Positions 49,937 to 57,767 of a stretch of 64,000 nucleotides of DNA are shown piece after piece. Within the stretch, counting starts at the first letter, position 1. The number at the start of each line of letters is the position of its first letter. A model generated the notes under the pieces. The model was not told the origin of the DNA. It did no database searches and saw only the letters and a list, made by a program, of their open reading frames with translations. The translations under genes were made by a program, and so were the position numbers. The DNA comes from Ruania zhangjianzhongii (GTDB lineage Bacteria > Actinomycetota > Actinomycetes > Actinomycetales > Beutenbergiaceae): the NCBI RefSeq assembly GCF_008000995.1, contig NZ_CP042828.1, forward strand, positions 1,116,001 to 1,180,000. Direction: 5' to 3'.

Positions 49937-50542
49937 TCAGCCCTCCAGTGCCACGGCGGCGACGAGTCGACGGGCGAGCGATGCGGGCTCGGCGATCGCT
50001 TCACCCGCATAGGTGGCCAGGAACGCTTCGTGCAGGGCAGCTCCCGTGAGCAGACGCGCGACAGCGTCGGTGTCGATCTCGGGCAGCCGGCCGAGGCCCA
50101 CCTCCTCATCGAGGTACCGGTGCACGATCTGTGCGGGGCCGTGCGGTCCCACGCCACGTGCCGCCATCACCTCCCGGTGCGCGGTGAGCAGCTCCGCACT
50201 GCTGAAGATCGAGACGGCGATGGTGAAGCCTTGTGCGTAGAACGCCAGCAGGTTCGCCACCAGGTGCTCGAGATTGCCGGCCACAGCGCCGGAACCGGGC
50301 GATCCGCCGGCCAGATCGAGACGAGGCGAACGCTCGGTCAGGACCTGCACGAAAATGTCGTGCTTGTCCGGGAAGTGCTTGTACAGCAGTGCCTCCGAAC
50401 ATCCGGCCTCGCGGGCGATCTCCTTGGTGGTGGCGTGCACCAGTCCGTCACGGCGCATGATCACTGCCGCGGCGTCGAGAATTCGCTCTCGCGCCGGCGG
50501 CGTCCTCGTGTGGTCGGCAGGGGTTGACGCAGGCGTGACCAT
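49937..50542 (-). CDS. TetR family transcriptional regulator
   Basis: About 201 residues. Helix-turn-helix RERILDAAAVIMRRDGLVHATTKEIAREAGCSEALLYKHFPDKHDIFVQVL. The C-terminal domain is of the AcrR-like type. TACGAT six bases before the ATG at 50542 supports a leaderless start; the frame extends to 50569 but that would overlap the operator. A 16-bp palindrome just upstream is the expected binding site. On the other side lie only a 30-codon frame and a truncated sensor kinase, so the original target gene may be lost. Confidence 0.88.
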   Translation of the reverse strand: MVTPASTPADHTRTPPARERILDAAAVIMRRDGLVHATTKEIAREAGCSEALLYKHFPDKHDIFVQVLTERSPRLDLAGGSPGSGAVAGNLEHLVANLLAFYAQGFTIAVSIFSSAELLTAHREVMAARGVGPHGPAQIVHRYLDEEVGLGRLPEIDTDAVARLLTGAALHEAFLATYAGEAIAEPASLARRLVAAVALEG

Positions 50543-50548
50543 ACTGCC

Positions 50549-50573
50549 ATCGTAGGGGTGAGTGAACACTCAC
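50549..50573. promoter_or_regulatory. TetR -10 and palindromic operator
   Basis: Minus strand -10 TACGAT (50554-50549); immediately upstream GTGAGTGAACACTCAC (50558-50573) is a perfect palindrome of 7-bp arms and AA centre, a common TetR operator form (TGAGTGAACACTCA). It also controls the plus-strand side. Confidence 0.7.
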
Positions 50574-50592
50574 TCACCCATGATGGAGGATC

Positions 50593-50685
50593 ATGCTGAC
50601 TGCAGAGCGCGTGAGCGTCCCGTTACCGAACGCTTCCTGTGACCGGCTCGTCCCGACGGACGGCGGCGCATGGGTGAGCACGTGA
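50593..50685 (+). CDS. 30-codon frame, possible gene relic
   Basis: GGAGG four bases before the ATG, placed right after the TetR operator. Starts MLTAERVSVPL, similar to the first residues of many ABC ATPases, and stops inside the next frame. It could be the stump of a TetR-controlled ABC gene joined to the kinase fragment by deletion. Confidence 0.25.
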   Translation: MLTAERVSVPLPNASCDRLVPTDGGAWVST

Positions 50686-51236
50686 CGCGCCGCAGGTTCC
50701 TCTGGCCGGCGGTCGCGCTCGCGGTCCTGGTGATCGAGTTGGGCGCGACCCTCGGCACCGTCAACGGCGAGCCGTTCTCACCGGTCGCCGGTTGGGGGCC
50801 GACCCGCCCCGCCGATGCCCTCGCCTTCGCGGCCGTGGTACTCGGCTGTGGCGCCCTCGCGCTCATCGACCGCTTCCCGCGCACCGTCGCGGTCGTCGCC
50901 ACCGGCTCGTACGTCGTCTTCGCCCTCCGTGACCATGAGCTCGGGATGTTCTTGCCGCCGATGGTGGCCACCTTCGCCCTCGCGGCACTGACTCGGCACC
51001 GCCGTACTGCGATCGTGTCCGCTCTGACCAGCCTGGCTGCCGCGATGATCTGGGTGGCCGGCCGAACCGGGACGATCGCGGATTCGGGGGTCGCGCTGCT
51101 CGGCTGGGTGGCGTTCGCCGCCGTGCTCGCTGTGTTCTTCCTGGTGCCGCTGCTGATCGGTGAGATCGTCCGCACTCGGTCACTGCTCCGGGCAGCTCGA
51201 AGCCGGCCAGTAGCAGTACTGCCGCCTCTGGGCTGA
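50670..51236 (+). CDS. Truncated sensor histidine kinase: membrane domain only
   Basis: 188 residues. Basic start (MGEHVTRRRFLWPAV) and about five hydrophobic segments (ALAVLVIELGATLGTV, ALAFAAVVLGCGALALI, VAVVATGSYVVFAL, GVALLGWVAFAAVLAVFFLVPLLIGEIV) match the N-terminal sensor of NarL-type actinobacterial kinases. The family continues with a coiled coil and ERLRIARELHD phospho-acceptor region; here the frame ends shortly after GEIVRTRSLLRAARS. No dimerisation, His or ATPase region follows before the S9 peptidase gene. Probably a remnant; a free membrane protein is less likely. Confidence 0.6.
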   Translation: MGEHVTRRRFLWPAVALAVLVIELGATLGTVNGEPFSPVAGWGPTRPADALAFAAVVLGCGALALIDRFPRTVAVVATGSYVVFALRDHELGMFLPPMVATFALAALTRHRRTAIVSALTSLAAAMIWVAGRTGTIADSGVALLGWVAFAAVLAVFFLVPLLIGEIVRTRSLLRAARSRPVAVLPPLG

Positions 51237-51263
51237 CTCGGTGGCCGCAGGTAGTGTGCTGGC

Positions 51264-53279
51264 GTGCCGGAAACCACCACGCCCGCAGCGCCCGCCAGTT
51301 TCGCCGACTTCACCGACGTCGACGCCTTTCTCCGCATCCCGCGGCTGACCGCCCTCGCGGCCGGACCTCGGGGCCGAGCCGTCGCCGTGATCGCCGAGTG
51401 CGACGAGCACGGGTCGAAGCTTCTCTCCTCACTCTGGGAGCTCGATCCGGCCGGCGAGCAGCCCGCGCGCCGGCTCACCTTCTCCGCGAAGGGGGAGTCC
51501 GCGCCGCTGTTCGCCCCGGACGGCAGCCTGCTGTTCACCTCGGCCCGACCGGACCCGCAGGGCGAGGACGATGACGAGACTGCCGCGATCTGGCGGCTGC
51601 CGGTCACCGGGGAGGCCAGCGTGGTCGCCACTGCCCCCGGCGGGCTGAACCTGGTCGCGGTCGCCGACGACGGCACCATCCTGGCCACCACCACCATCCT
51701 GCCCGGCACCAGCATCGACGAGGACGCCGAGGCCCGCAAGGCGCGCAAGGACGCCGGCCGCACCACCATCTGGCACACGGGGATGCCGGTGCGGTTCTGG
51801 GACCACGAGGTCGACGACCTCAGCACCCGACTGGTGCTCATCGCCCCGGACGGCAACCTGCGAGACCTGACCTCCGCCGTCGGCACGGTGGAGCTGCGCA
51901 ATGCCAGCGCCGACCTCTCCCCGGACGGGCGGACCGTGGCGACCACCTGGATCGAGCGCATCCGCGGCGGCGAGACCCGCACCTCGCTGGTGCTGATCGA
52001 CACTGCGACGGGGGAGCGGACCCCGTTCCTGACCGCCGACCAGTCCAACCAGTACTCCGGTCCGAGGTTCTCCCCGGACGGCAACCGGATTGCGGTCACC
52101 CGCAGCACGATCGGCACCCCCACCGACACCACGTACTCCTTCCTGGAGATCCATCCGGTCGGCAGCGGTGAGAAGGTCAGCGTGGACGTCGGCGATCTCA
52201 CCGCCAGCGAGTACGTCTGGACCGAGGCCGGCACCCTCCTGGTCACCGGGGACCTGCACTCCTCCGGTGCGATCCTCGCCGTGGATCCGGCCACCGGGGC
52301 GGTCAGCACGATTGCCGACGGCGGCGTCTACTCGTCTCTGAGCACGTCCGGTTCCGCAGTGCTCGCCCTGCGAAACGACATGGCCACCCCGGCCCGGCCG
52401 GTGCGCCTCGAGGGCAGCGTCGTGACCGAGCTGGCGGCACCGGGCGCGGTCAACACCCTTCCGGGCTCGCTGGAGTGGGTGAGTACAGAGGTGGACGGCG
52501 TGGCCCTGGGCGGCTGGCTGTGCGTGCCCGCCGGTGCGAGCGCCGACGATCCCGCACCCGTGATGCTCTGGATCCACGGCGGCCCGCACGGCTCCTACAA
52601 CGCCTGGAGCTGGCGCTGGTGCCCCTGGCTGGCTGTCGCTCGCGGCTACGCCGTGCTGCTGCCGGACCCGGCGATGTCCACCGGCTACGGCCACGCCGGG
52701 CTGAACCGCGGCTGGCCGCGCCTCCCGGATGTGGTCTACCGCGAGTGCGAGACGCTGTTCGACCAGGTGCTCGCCCGCGCGGAGCTGGACGAACGGCGGA
52801 CCGCGATGCTCGGTGCCTCCTTCGGCGGCTTCATGGCGAACTGGATCGCCGGGCACACCGACCGGTTCGACGCGATCGTCACCCACGCCGGCCTGTGGGC
52901 CCTGGACCAGCAGCACCGCACCACCGACGCCGCCGCCGGCAAGATGCGAGTGCACGGCCACGAGGAGACGAACGCGGACTGGTACCGGGCGTACTCTCCG
53001 CACCACGCCGCTGGTGAGATCCGGACGCCGGTGCTGATCACCCACGGCAACCGGGACTACCGGGTGCCGATCAGCGAGGCGCTGCGGATGTGGTGGGACC
53101 TGGTCTCCGGCTGGGACGGGGAGCCGGAGACGATGCCGCACCGGTTCCTGCAGCTGACCAGCGAGAACCACTGGGTGCTCACCCCCGCCAACGCCCGCAC
53201 CTGGAACGAGACCGTGCTCGCGTTCTGCGACCAGCACGTGCGCGGCGGGGAGCCGGTGCCGGACGTGCTGGGCTGGTAG
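51264..53279 (+). CDS. S9 family (prolyl oligopeptidase-type) peptidase
   Basis: 671 residues. The N-terminal ~410 form a beta-propeller (repeated FSPDGNRIAV, LSPDGRTVAT); the C-terminal alpha/beta hydrolase has Ser in MLGASFGGFMANW, Asp in THGNRDYRVPISEAL and His in TSENHWVL. The GGPHGSYNAWSW segment is the oxyanion loop. Acyl-peptide hydrolase/dipeptidyl-peptidase-like, cytoplasmic (no signal peptide). TAGTGT six bases before the GTG points to a leaderless mRNA. Monocistronic. Confidence 0.92.
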   Translation: MPETTTPAAPASFADFTDVDAFLRIPRLTALAAGPRGRAVAVIAECDEHGSKLLSSLWELDPAGEQPARRLTFSAKGESAPLFAPDGSLLFTSARPDPQGEDDDETAAIWRLPVTGEASVVATAPGGLNLVAVADDGTILATTTILPGTSIDEDAEARKARKDAGRTTIWHTGMPVRFWDHEVDDLSTRLVLIAPDGNLRDLTSAVGTVELRNASADLSPDGRTVATTWIERIRGGETRTSLVLIDTATGERTPFLTADQSNQYSGPRFSPDGNRIAVTRSTIGTPTDTTYSFLEIHPVGSGEKVSVDVGDLTASEYVWTEAGTLLVTGDLHSSGAILAVDPATGAVSTIADGGVYSSLSTSGSAVLALRNDMATPARPVRLEGSVVTELAAPGAVNTLPGSLEWVSTEVDGVALGGWLCVPAGASADDPAPVMLWIHGGPHGSYNAWSWRWCPWLAVARGYAVLLPDPAMSTGYGHAGLNRGWPRLPDVVYRECETLFDQVLARAELDERRTAMLGASFGGFMANWIAGHTDRFDAIVTHAGLWALDQQHRTTDAAAGKMRVHGHEETNADWYRAYSPHHAAGEIRTPVLITHGNRDYRVPISEALRMWWDLVSGWDGEPETMPHRFLQLTSENHWVLTPANARTWNETVLAFCDQHVRGGEPVPDVLGW

Positions 53280-53342
53280 GACCTATCGCTGCGCTGGGAC
53301 GGTGAGGCTCGCGCTCAGCTGGACGCGGAGTCGATTCAATGG

Positions 53343-53354
53343 CGAACCGGTTCT
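53343..53354. promoter_or_regulatory. Imperfect LacI-type operator
   Basis: CGAACCGGTTCT, one base from the palindrome CGAACCGGTTCG found three more times in this locus. It lies 75 bp upstream of the main lacI operator and could support looping. Confidence 0.5.
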
Positions 53355-53398
53355 CTGACATCCGACGTCACTGGCCGTATATCAACACAATCTGAGTC

Positions 53399-53440
53399 TT
53401 GCACCGCCTGTACCTCGACAGATAGAGTCGAACCGGTTCG
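53399..53440 (+). promoter_or_regulatory. lacI-type gene promoter with operator
   Basis: TTGCAC (53399-53404), 18 bp, TAGAGT (53423-53428), immediately followed by CGAACCGGTTCG (53429-53440). The operator covers the transcription start, a classical autorepression layout. Confidence 0.75.
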
Positions 53441-53463
53441 CAGGATCTACGTGAGGAGGCGCT

Positions 53464-54486
53464 ATGGTCACCATCGGTGATGTCGCCTCGACTGCACGAG
53501 TTTCGCGGAGTACGGCGTCGTACGCGTTGTCGGGAAAGCGTTCGGTCTCGACCGAGGTGCGCAGTCGGGTGGAAGCCGCGGTCCGCGAGCTCGGATACAC
53601 GCCGAACGCGGGTGCGCGTGCTCTGGCTACCTCGCAGACCCATGTGATCGGCTTGCTGGCACAGTTCCTCGCTGACGAGTTCGCTCCCGCGATGCTCCAG
53701 TACATGCTGGGCGTCTCGAACACGGCACGCGAGCTCGGCTACGACATCCTCCTCGCCACGGAGGAGGATGGTCGCAACGCACTGCGGCGGATGACCGATT
53801 CGCGCATGGTCGACGGCATCGTCTTGTTGAACGTCGCCGAACATGACGACCGCTTGCCGATCCTCCGCAGCGCGGCACAACCGGGAGCGCTCGTCGGGCT
53901 CCCGGCCGACTGCTCCGGGGTCGACGTCTTCGACCTCGACTTCGAAGAGGCCGGCCGGCTGATGGTCGAGCATCTACGCACTCTCGGTCACCGGGAACTG
54001 ATCCTGGTCTCCCAGCCGGAGCACGTCGTCGACCGCGGTGGCGCCTATGTCTGGCGTCTGCAGAACGCGGCCATCGCGGCAGCCCGGCGATCCGGTGTGC
54101 ACCTGCACGCGGCGTTCGCACCGTCGCGCCAGCCTGAGGTCGGACGTGACCTGAATGCCTTGCTCGATGCACACCCGGGTGCGACCGGGCTGCTGATCAA
54201 CAACGAGGCCGCCGCGGCTGCACTGCCTTCTGTCCTGCATGAGCGCAGTGTCAGCGCACCGGCGGACCTCTCCGTCATCGGGCGTTACTCCGACGAGTTC
54301 GCCCGCACGTTCTCCCTGCCGTACTCCTCGATCGAGAGCGCTCCCGACCGACTCGGTCGGATGGCCGTCCGTGAACTCGTTCGCCGGATCGAGGGCGAGG
54401 TGGGACACGACGATTCGCACGTGGTGCGGTTCGTCACGCCCGAACTGGTCGACCGCGGTAGCACCGCGTCCCCACCGGAGGTCTGA
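53464..54486 (+). CDS. LacI family transcriptional regulator of the glycoside locus
   Basis: 340 residues. HTH: TIGDVASTARVSRSTASYAL, hinge YTPNAGARALATSQTHVIGLL, then a periplasmic-binding-type domain (ELGYDILLATEEDG; VDGIVLLNV; LGHRELILVSQP; DLSVIGRYSDEFARTFSLPYSSIES). AGGAGG four bases before the ATG. It should bind CGAACCGGTTCG, which occurs before itself, before the solute-binding gene and before the secreted glycosidase. Effector probably an arabinose- or xylose-containing sugar (inference). Confidence 0.92.
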   Translation: MVTIGDVASTARVSRSTASYALSGKRSVSTEVRSRVEAAVRELGYTPNAGARALATSQTHVIGLLAQFLADEFAPAMLQYMLGVSNTARELGYDILLATEEDGRNALRRMTDSRMVDGIVLLNVAEHDDRLPILRSAAQPGALVGLPADCSGVDVFDLDFEEAGRLMVEHLRTLGHRELILVSQPEHVVDRGGAYVWRLQNAAIAAARRSGVHLHAAFAPSRQPEVGRDLNALLDAHPGATGLLINNEAAAAALPSVLHERSVSAPADLSVIGRYSDEFARTFSLPYSSIESAPDRLGRMAVRELVRRIEGEVGHDDSHVVRFVTPELVDRGSTASPPEV

Positions 54487-54528
54487 TTTCCACGTCCGAT
54501 CGATTCGGACTTGTGCCAGCACGTCGAG

Positions 54529-54540
54529 CGAACCGGTTCG
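54529..54540. promoter_or_regulatory. LacI operator before the ABC transporter operon
   Basis: CGAACCGGTTCG, perfect 12-bp palindrome, 77 bp upstream of the solute-binding protein start. Confidence 0.75.
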
Positions 54541-54616
54541 ACAGGCGCTCGCCCGACAGCTCGAACACTTCTCGCGGTCCCGAAGCCCTCGGCGGCCATC
54601 GTTCAAGGAGGAACTC

Positions 54617-55882
54617 ATGCAACAGCCCACGCGCAGATCAACCGTCCTCACCGCCACGGCGGCTCTGGCCGCCGCCAGCATGGCTGTGCTCGGCGCCTGT
54701 TCATCAGCCGGCAGCAGCTCCGGTGGCGAATCGGCCGCCGACGGAACGTACACCTGGTGGGATCCCTACCCCCAGCACGACGGGTCTTCGGACTGGGAAG
54801 CCCGCGTCCAGACTTGTGGCGAGGAAGCGGGTGTCAGCATCGAGCGCACCGCTTACGACACCACTGCACTGACCAACCAGGCACTCCTCTCGGCGCAGGA
54901 AGGGTCCTCGCCGGATGTCATCCTTATTGACAACCCAGCAGTGTCGACACTCGCTGAGACCGGGATGCTGACCACGGTCAGCGAGTTCGGGCTGGACACC
55001 TCCTCGATCGAGGAGAACCTGCTCGACGCCGGTGTGGTCGACGGTGAGGCCTACGGCATCCCGATCGGCGCGAACACCCTGTCTCTCTACTACAACGCCG
55101 ACGTGCTCGAGAACGCCGGCGTGGACCCGACCTCAGTCACTGACTGGGAGTCGCTGACTGCAGCTCTGGCCCAGATCACCGATGCCGGCGACAAGGGAAT
55201 CACCTTCGCCGCGATCGGGACCGAGGAAGGCACGTTCCAGTTCCTCCCCTGGTTCTGGGGCGCGGGCGCCGACCTGGAGGACCTGGACTCGCCCGAGGGC
55301 GTTGCCGCACTCGAGTTGTGGAAGGGCTGGCTCGACGAGGGATACGCACCGAACTCGATCATCAACAACTCGCAGAACACCACCTGGGAGGAGTTCCTCA
55401 CCGGTGACTTCGGGTTCGCCGAGAACGGCACCTGGCAGGTCAACAGCGCCGCAGAGGCTGAGTTCGAGACCGGGATCATCCAGCTGCCGGCCCGAGACGG
55501 GGGAGTTGCCCCGGCGCCCACCGGCGGCGAGTTCATCGTCGCCCCGGTGCAGTCGAATACCGCTCGCTACGACGTGACTCGCCAGATCGTCGAGTGCATG
55601 ACCACACCGGAGGGCTTCGTCGAGACTGCGACGACGTTCGCGTACTACATCCCGCCAACGGCCGAGGGCCAGGAACAGCTGCTGACGCAGAATCCGGAGC
55701 TCGAGCCCTGGGTCGAGGCCGTCAACAACGCTCAGGGTCGCACCGGTAACGGACTGGGCACCGACTATCCGCTGATCTCCGAGGCGCTGTGGACCGCCGT
55801 GCAGAACGCGCTCTCCGGTGTGTCCACACCGCAAGAAGCGCTGGAGACCGCACAGGCCGACGCCGAGGCCGCGACCAGCTAG
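54617..55882 (+). CDS. Sugar ABC transporter solute-binding lipoprotein
   Basis: 421 residues. Lipoprotein signal with lipobox VLGAC (Cys28) after the hydrophobic AALAAASMA. Family 1 solute-binding fold: TYTWWDPYPQHDGSSDWEARV, SSPDVILIDNPAVSTLAETGML, GEAYGIPIGANTLSLYYNADVLENAGVDPTSVTDWESL, and aromatic residues (FLPWFWGAGADL) expected in a sugar site. AAGGAGG before the ATG. First gene of an operon with two permeases, GH127 and GH31; no ATPase is present, so a shared MsiK-type ATPase elsewhere is expected. Confidence 0.93.
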   Translation: MQQPTRRSTVLTATAALAAASMAVLGACSSAGSSSGGESAADGTYTWWDPYPQHDGSSDWEARVQTCGEEAGVSIERTAYDTTALTNQALLSAQEGSSPDVILIDNPAVSTLAETGMLTTVSEFGLDTSSIEENLLDAGVVDGEAYGIPIGANTLSLYYNADVLENAGVDPTSVTDWESLTAALAQITDAGDKGITFAAIGTEEGTFQFLPWFWGAGADLEDLDSPEGVAALELWKGWLDEGYAPNSIINNSQNTTWEEFLTGDFGFAENGTWQVNSAAEAEFETGIIQLPARDGGVAPAPTGGEFIVAPVQSNTARYDVTRQIVECMTTPEGFVETATTFAYYIPPTAEGQEQLLTQNPELEPWVEAVNNAQGRTGNGLGTDYPLISEALWTAVQNALSGVSTPQEALETAQADAEAATS

Positions 55883-55944
55883 TTCCCCGACCGCCGGTGC
55901 TGAACGGTGTGCCCTCGGGCGCGCCAATCAGCAGGAAGAGGATC

Positions 55945-56925
55945 ATGACGAGCATCTCTCCCACCGCTCGCCCCGGCGCGGGTGAGCATGGTGCGGCGGG
56001 TGGCGAACCCGCCGCACCACGTCGCCGCCGGCGCCGCAGCACACTGAACCCGAGCCAGTGGTCCGCCGTAGCCTTCGCCGCACCGCTGTTGATATATCTC
56101 GTGCTGTTCTACGCCTACCCGTTGTGGCGCAACATCGACCTGTCGGTCCACGACTACACCGTCCGCGCGTTCGTGCAGGGCGACGCCGAGTTCGTCGGGT
56201 GGCAGAACTACGTCGAGGTGATCCGGTCTCCGACCTTCCCGACGGCGCTGAGGAACACCGCGCTGTTCACTCTGGGGTCGATCGCCGTGCAGTTCACGCT
56301 CGGGCTAGGTTTGGCGGTGTTCTTCCGGGCCAACTTCCGGCTCTCCGGCGTGCTGCGCGCACTGTTCCTGGTGCCCTGGCTGCTGCCGCTGATCGTGTCG
56401 GCATCGACCTGGGCGTGGATGCTCAACAGTGACAACGGCATCGTGAACTCGGTACTGACCGCGTTCGGGTTCGACCCGGTCAACTGGCTCACCTCTCCGG
56501 GGATGTCGCTGCTGTCGGTGACCTTGGCCAACATCTGGTTGGGCATCCCGTTCAACCTGGTGATCCTCTACTCCGGTCTGCAGAACATCCCGGACGACAT
56601 GTACGAGGCGGCGGCACTGGACGGCGCGGGTGCGTGGCGCCGCTTCCGCAGCATCACCCTGCCGTTGCTGCGCGCAGTCTCGGCGATCACTCTCCTGCTC
56701 GGGCTGATCTACACGCTGAAGGTCGTGGACGTGATCTGGGTGATGACCACGGGTGGGCCAGGCGACACCTCGACGACGCTTGCCATCTGGTCCTACCGCG
56801 AGGCATTCGGTACCGGACAGCCCGACTTCTCCCCAGCCGCTGCTGTGGGTAGCCTGCTCATCCTCATCGCTCTGGTGTTCGGATTCCTCCACCTGCAGCT
56901 TCAACGGCGACAGGAGGACTCATGA
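55945..56925 (+). CDS. Sugar ABC transporter permease (MalF/UgpA type)
   Basis: 326 residues with six transmembrane segments after a basic, disordered N-terminus. Opens FAAPLLIYLVLFYAYPLWRNIDLS; the EAA loop MYEAAALDGAGAWRRFRSITLPLL contacts the ATPase. Pairs with the next permease. Ribosome site AGGAAGAG before the ATG; its stop overlaps the next start (ATGA). Confidence 0.94.
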   Translation: MTSISPTARPGAGEHGAAGGEPAAPRRRRRRSTLNPSQWSAVAFAAPLLIYLVLFYAYPLWRNIDLSVHDYTVRAFVQGDAEFVGWQNYVEVIRSPTFPTALRNTALFTLGSIAVQFTLGLGLAVFFRANFRLSGVLRALFLVPWLLPLIVSASTWAWMLNSDNGIVNSVLTAFGFDPVNWLTSPGMSLLSVTLANIWLGIPFNLVILYSGLQNIPDDMYEAAALDGAGAWRRFRSITLPLLRAVSAITLLLGLIYTLKVVDVIWVMTTGGPGDTSTTLAIWSYREAFGTGQPDFSPAAAVGSLLILIALVFGFLHLQLQRRQEDS

Positions 56926-57752
56926 CACCCCGACGCCGACTGCCGAAGAACTGGTGGAAGACGGCACTCGGCCTGCTGTTCACGGCCATCATGCTCTTCC
57001 CCGCCTACTGGATGCTGAACGTCTCCCTCACCCGCACCGGTGACCTGCGTGCAGATCCGCCGCACTGGTTCCCGTGGGACCCCACGCTCGAGGGCTACCA
57101 GGCGGTCTTCGACCAGCAGATCCCGGCACTGGGCACGTCGTTGTTCGTCGGCCTCGGCAGTGTGCTGCTCACCGTGGTGATCGCAGCCCCGGCCGGCTAC
57201 GCACTGGCCCTGCTGCACCTGCGTGGCGGCCGAACCCTGAACTTTCTCCTGCTCGTGGCGCAGATGATCCCGGCAGTGGTGATGGCGATGGGCTTCTACG
57301 CCGTCTACAACAACCTCGGGCTGCTGAACAGCATCGGCGGGCTGATCATTGCCGACACCACGATCGCCGTACCGTTCGGCGTGCTGCTGTTCACCGCATT
57401 CATGTCGGGGATCCCGCGCGAGCTGCTCCAGGCCGCCCGGGTGGACGGTGCCGGAACGTGGCGCACCTTCCGCTCGATCGTGCTCCCGGTGAGCCGGAAC
57501 TCGGTCCTGACCGTCTCGCTGTTCGCCTTCCTCTGGGCGTGGTCGGACTTCATCTTCGCCTCGACGCTCAGCCGCAACGCCGACTTCATCCCGATCACGC
57601 TGAGCATCTACAACTACATCGGCAACAACACCACGCAATGGAACGCCATCATGGCGACCGCCGTCGTCGCCTCGGTGCCGGCAGCGGTCCTGCTGGTGGT
57701 CGCGCAACGCTATGTGGCCGCTGGCGTGACCGCCGGTGCTGTCAAGGACTGA
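56922..57752 (+). CDS. Sugar ABC transporter permease (MalG/UgpE type)
   Basis: 276 residues, six transmembrane segments. TALGLLFTAIMLFPAYWMLNVSL start and EAA loop LLQAARVDGAGTWRTFRSIVLPVSRN. Forms the import channel with the previous permease; ATGA overlap shows coupling. GH127 follows 15 bp later, so imported product is processed by the same operon. Confidence 0.94.
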   Translation: MTPRRRLPKNWWKTALGLLFTAIMLFPAYWMLNVSLTRTGDLRADPPHWFPWDPTLEGYQAVFDQQIPALGTSLFVGLGSVLLTVVIAAPAGYALALLHLRGGRTLNFLLLVAQMIPAVVMAMGFYAVYNNLGLLNSIGGLIIADTTIAVPFGVLLFTAFMSGIPRELLQAARVDGAGTWRTFRSIVLPVSRNSVLTVSLFAFLWAWSDFIFASTLSRNADFIPITLSIYNYIGNNTTQWNAIMATAVVASVPAAVLLVVAQRYVAAGVTAGAVKD

Positions 57753-57767
57753 CGAAGGGCAACTGAA

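Noticed and set aside
50591-52309. 572-codon minus-strand frame over the kinase fragment and S9 gene
   Set aside because: Ser/Arg/Thr/Ala-rich, no ribosome site, fully antisense to a well-supported peptidase gene.
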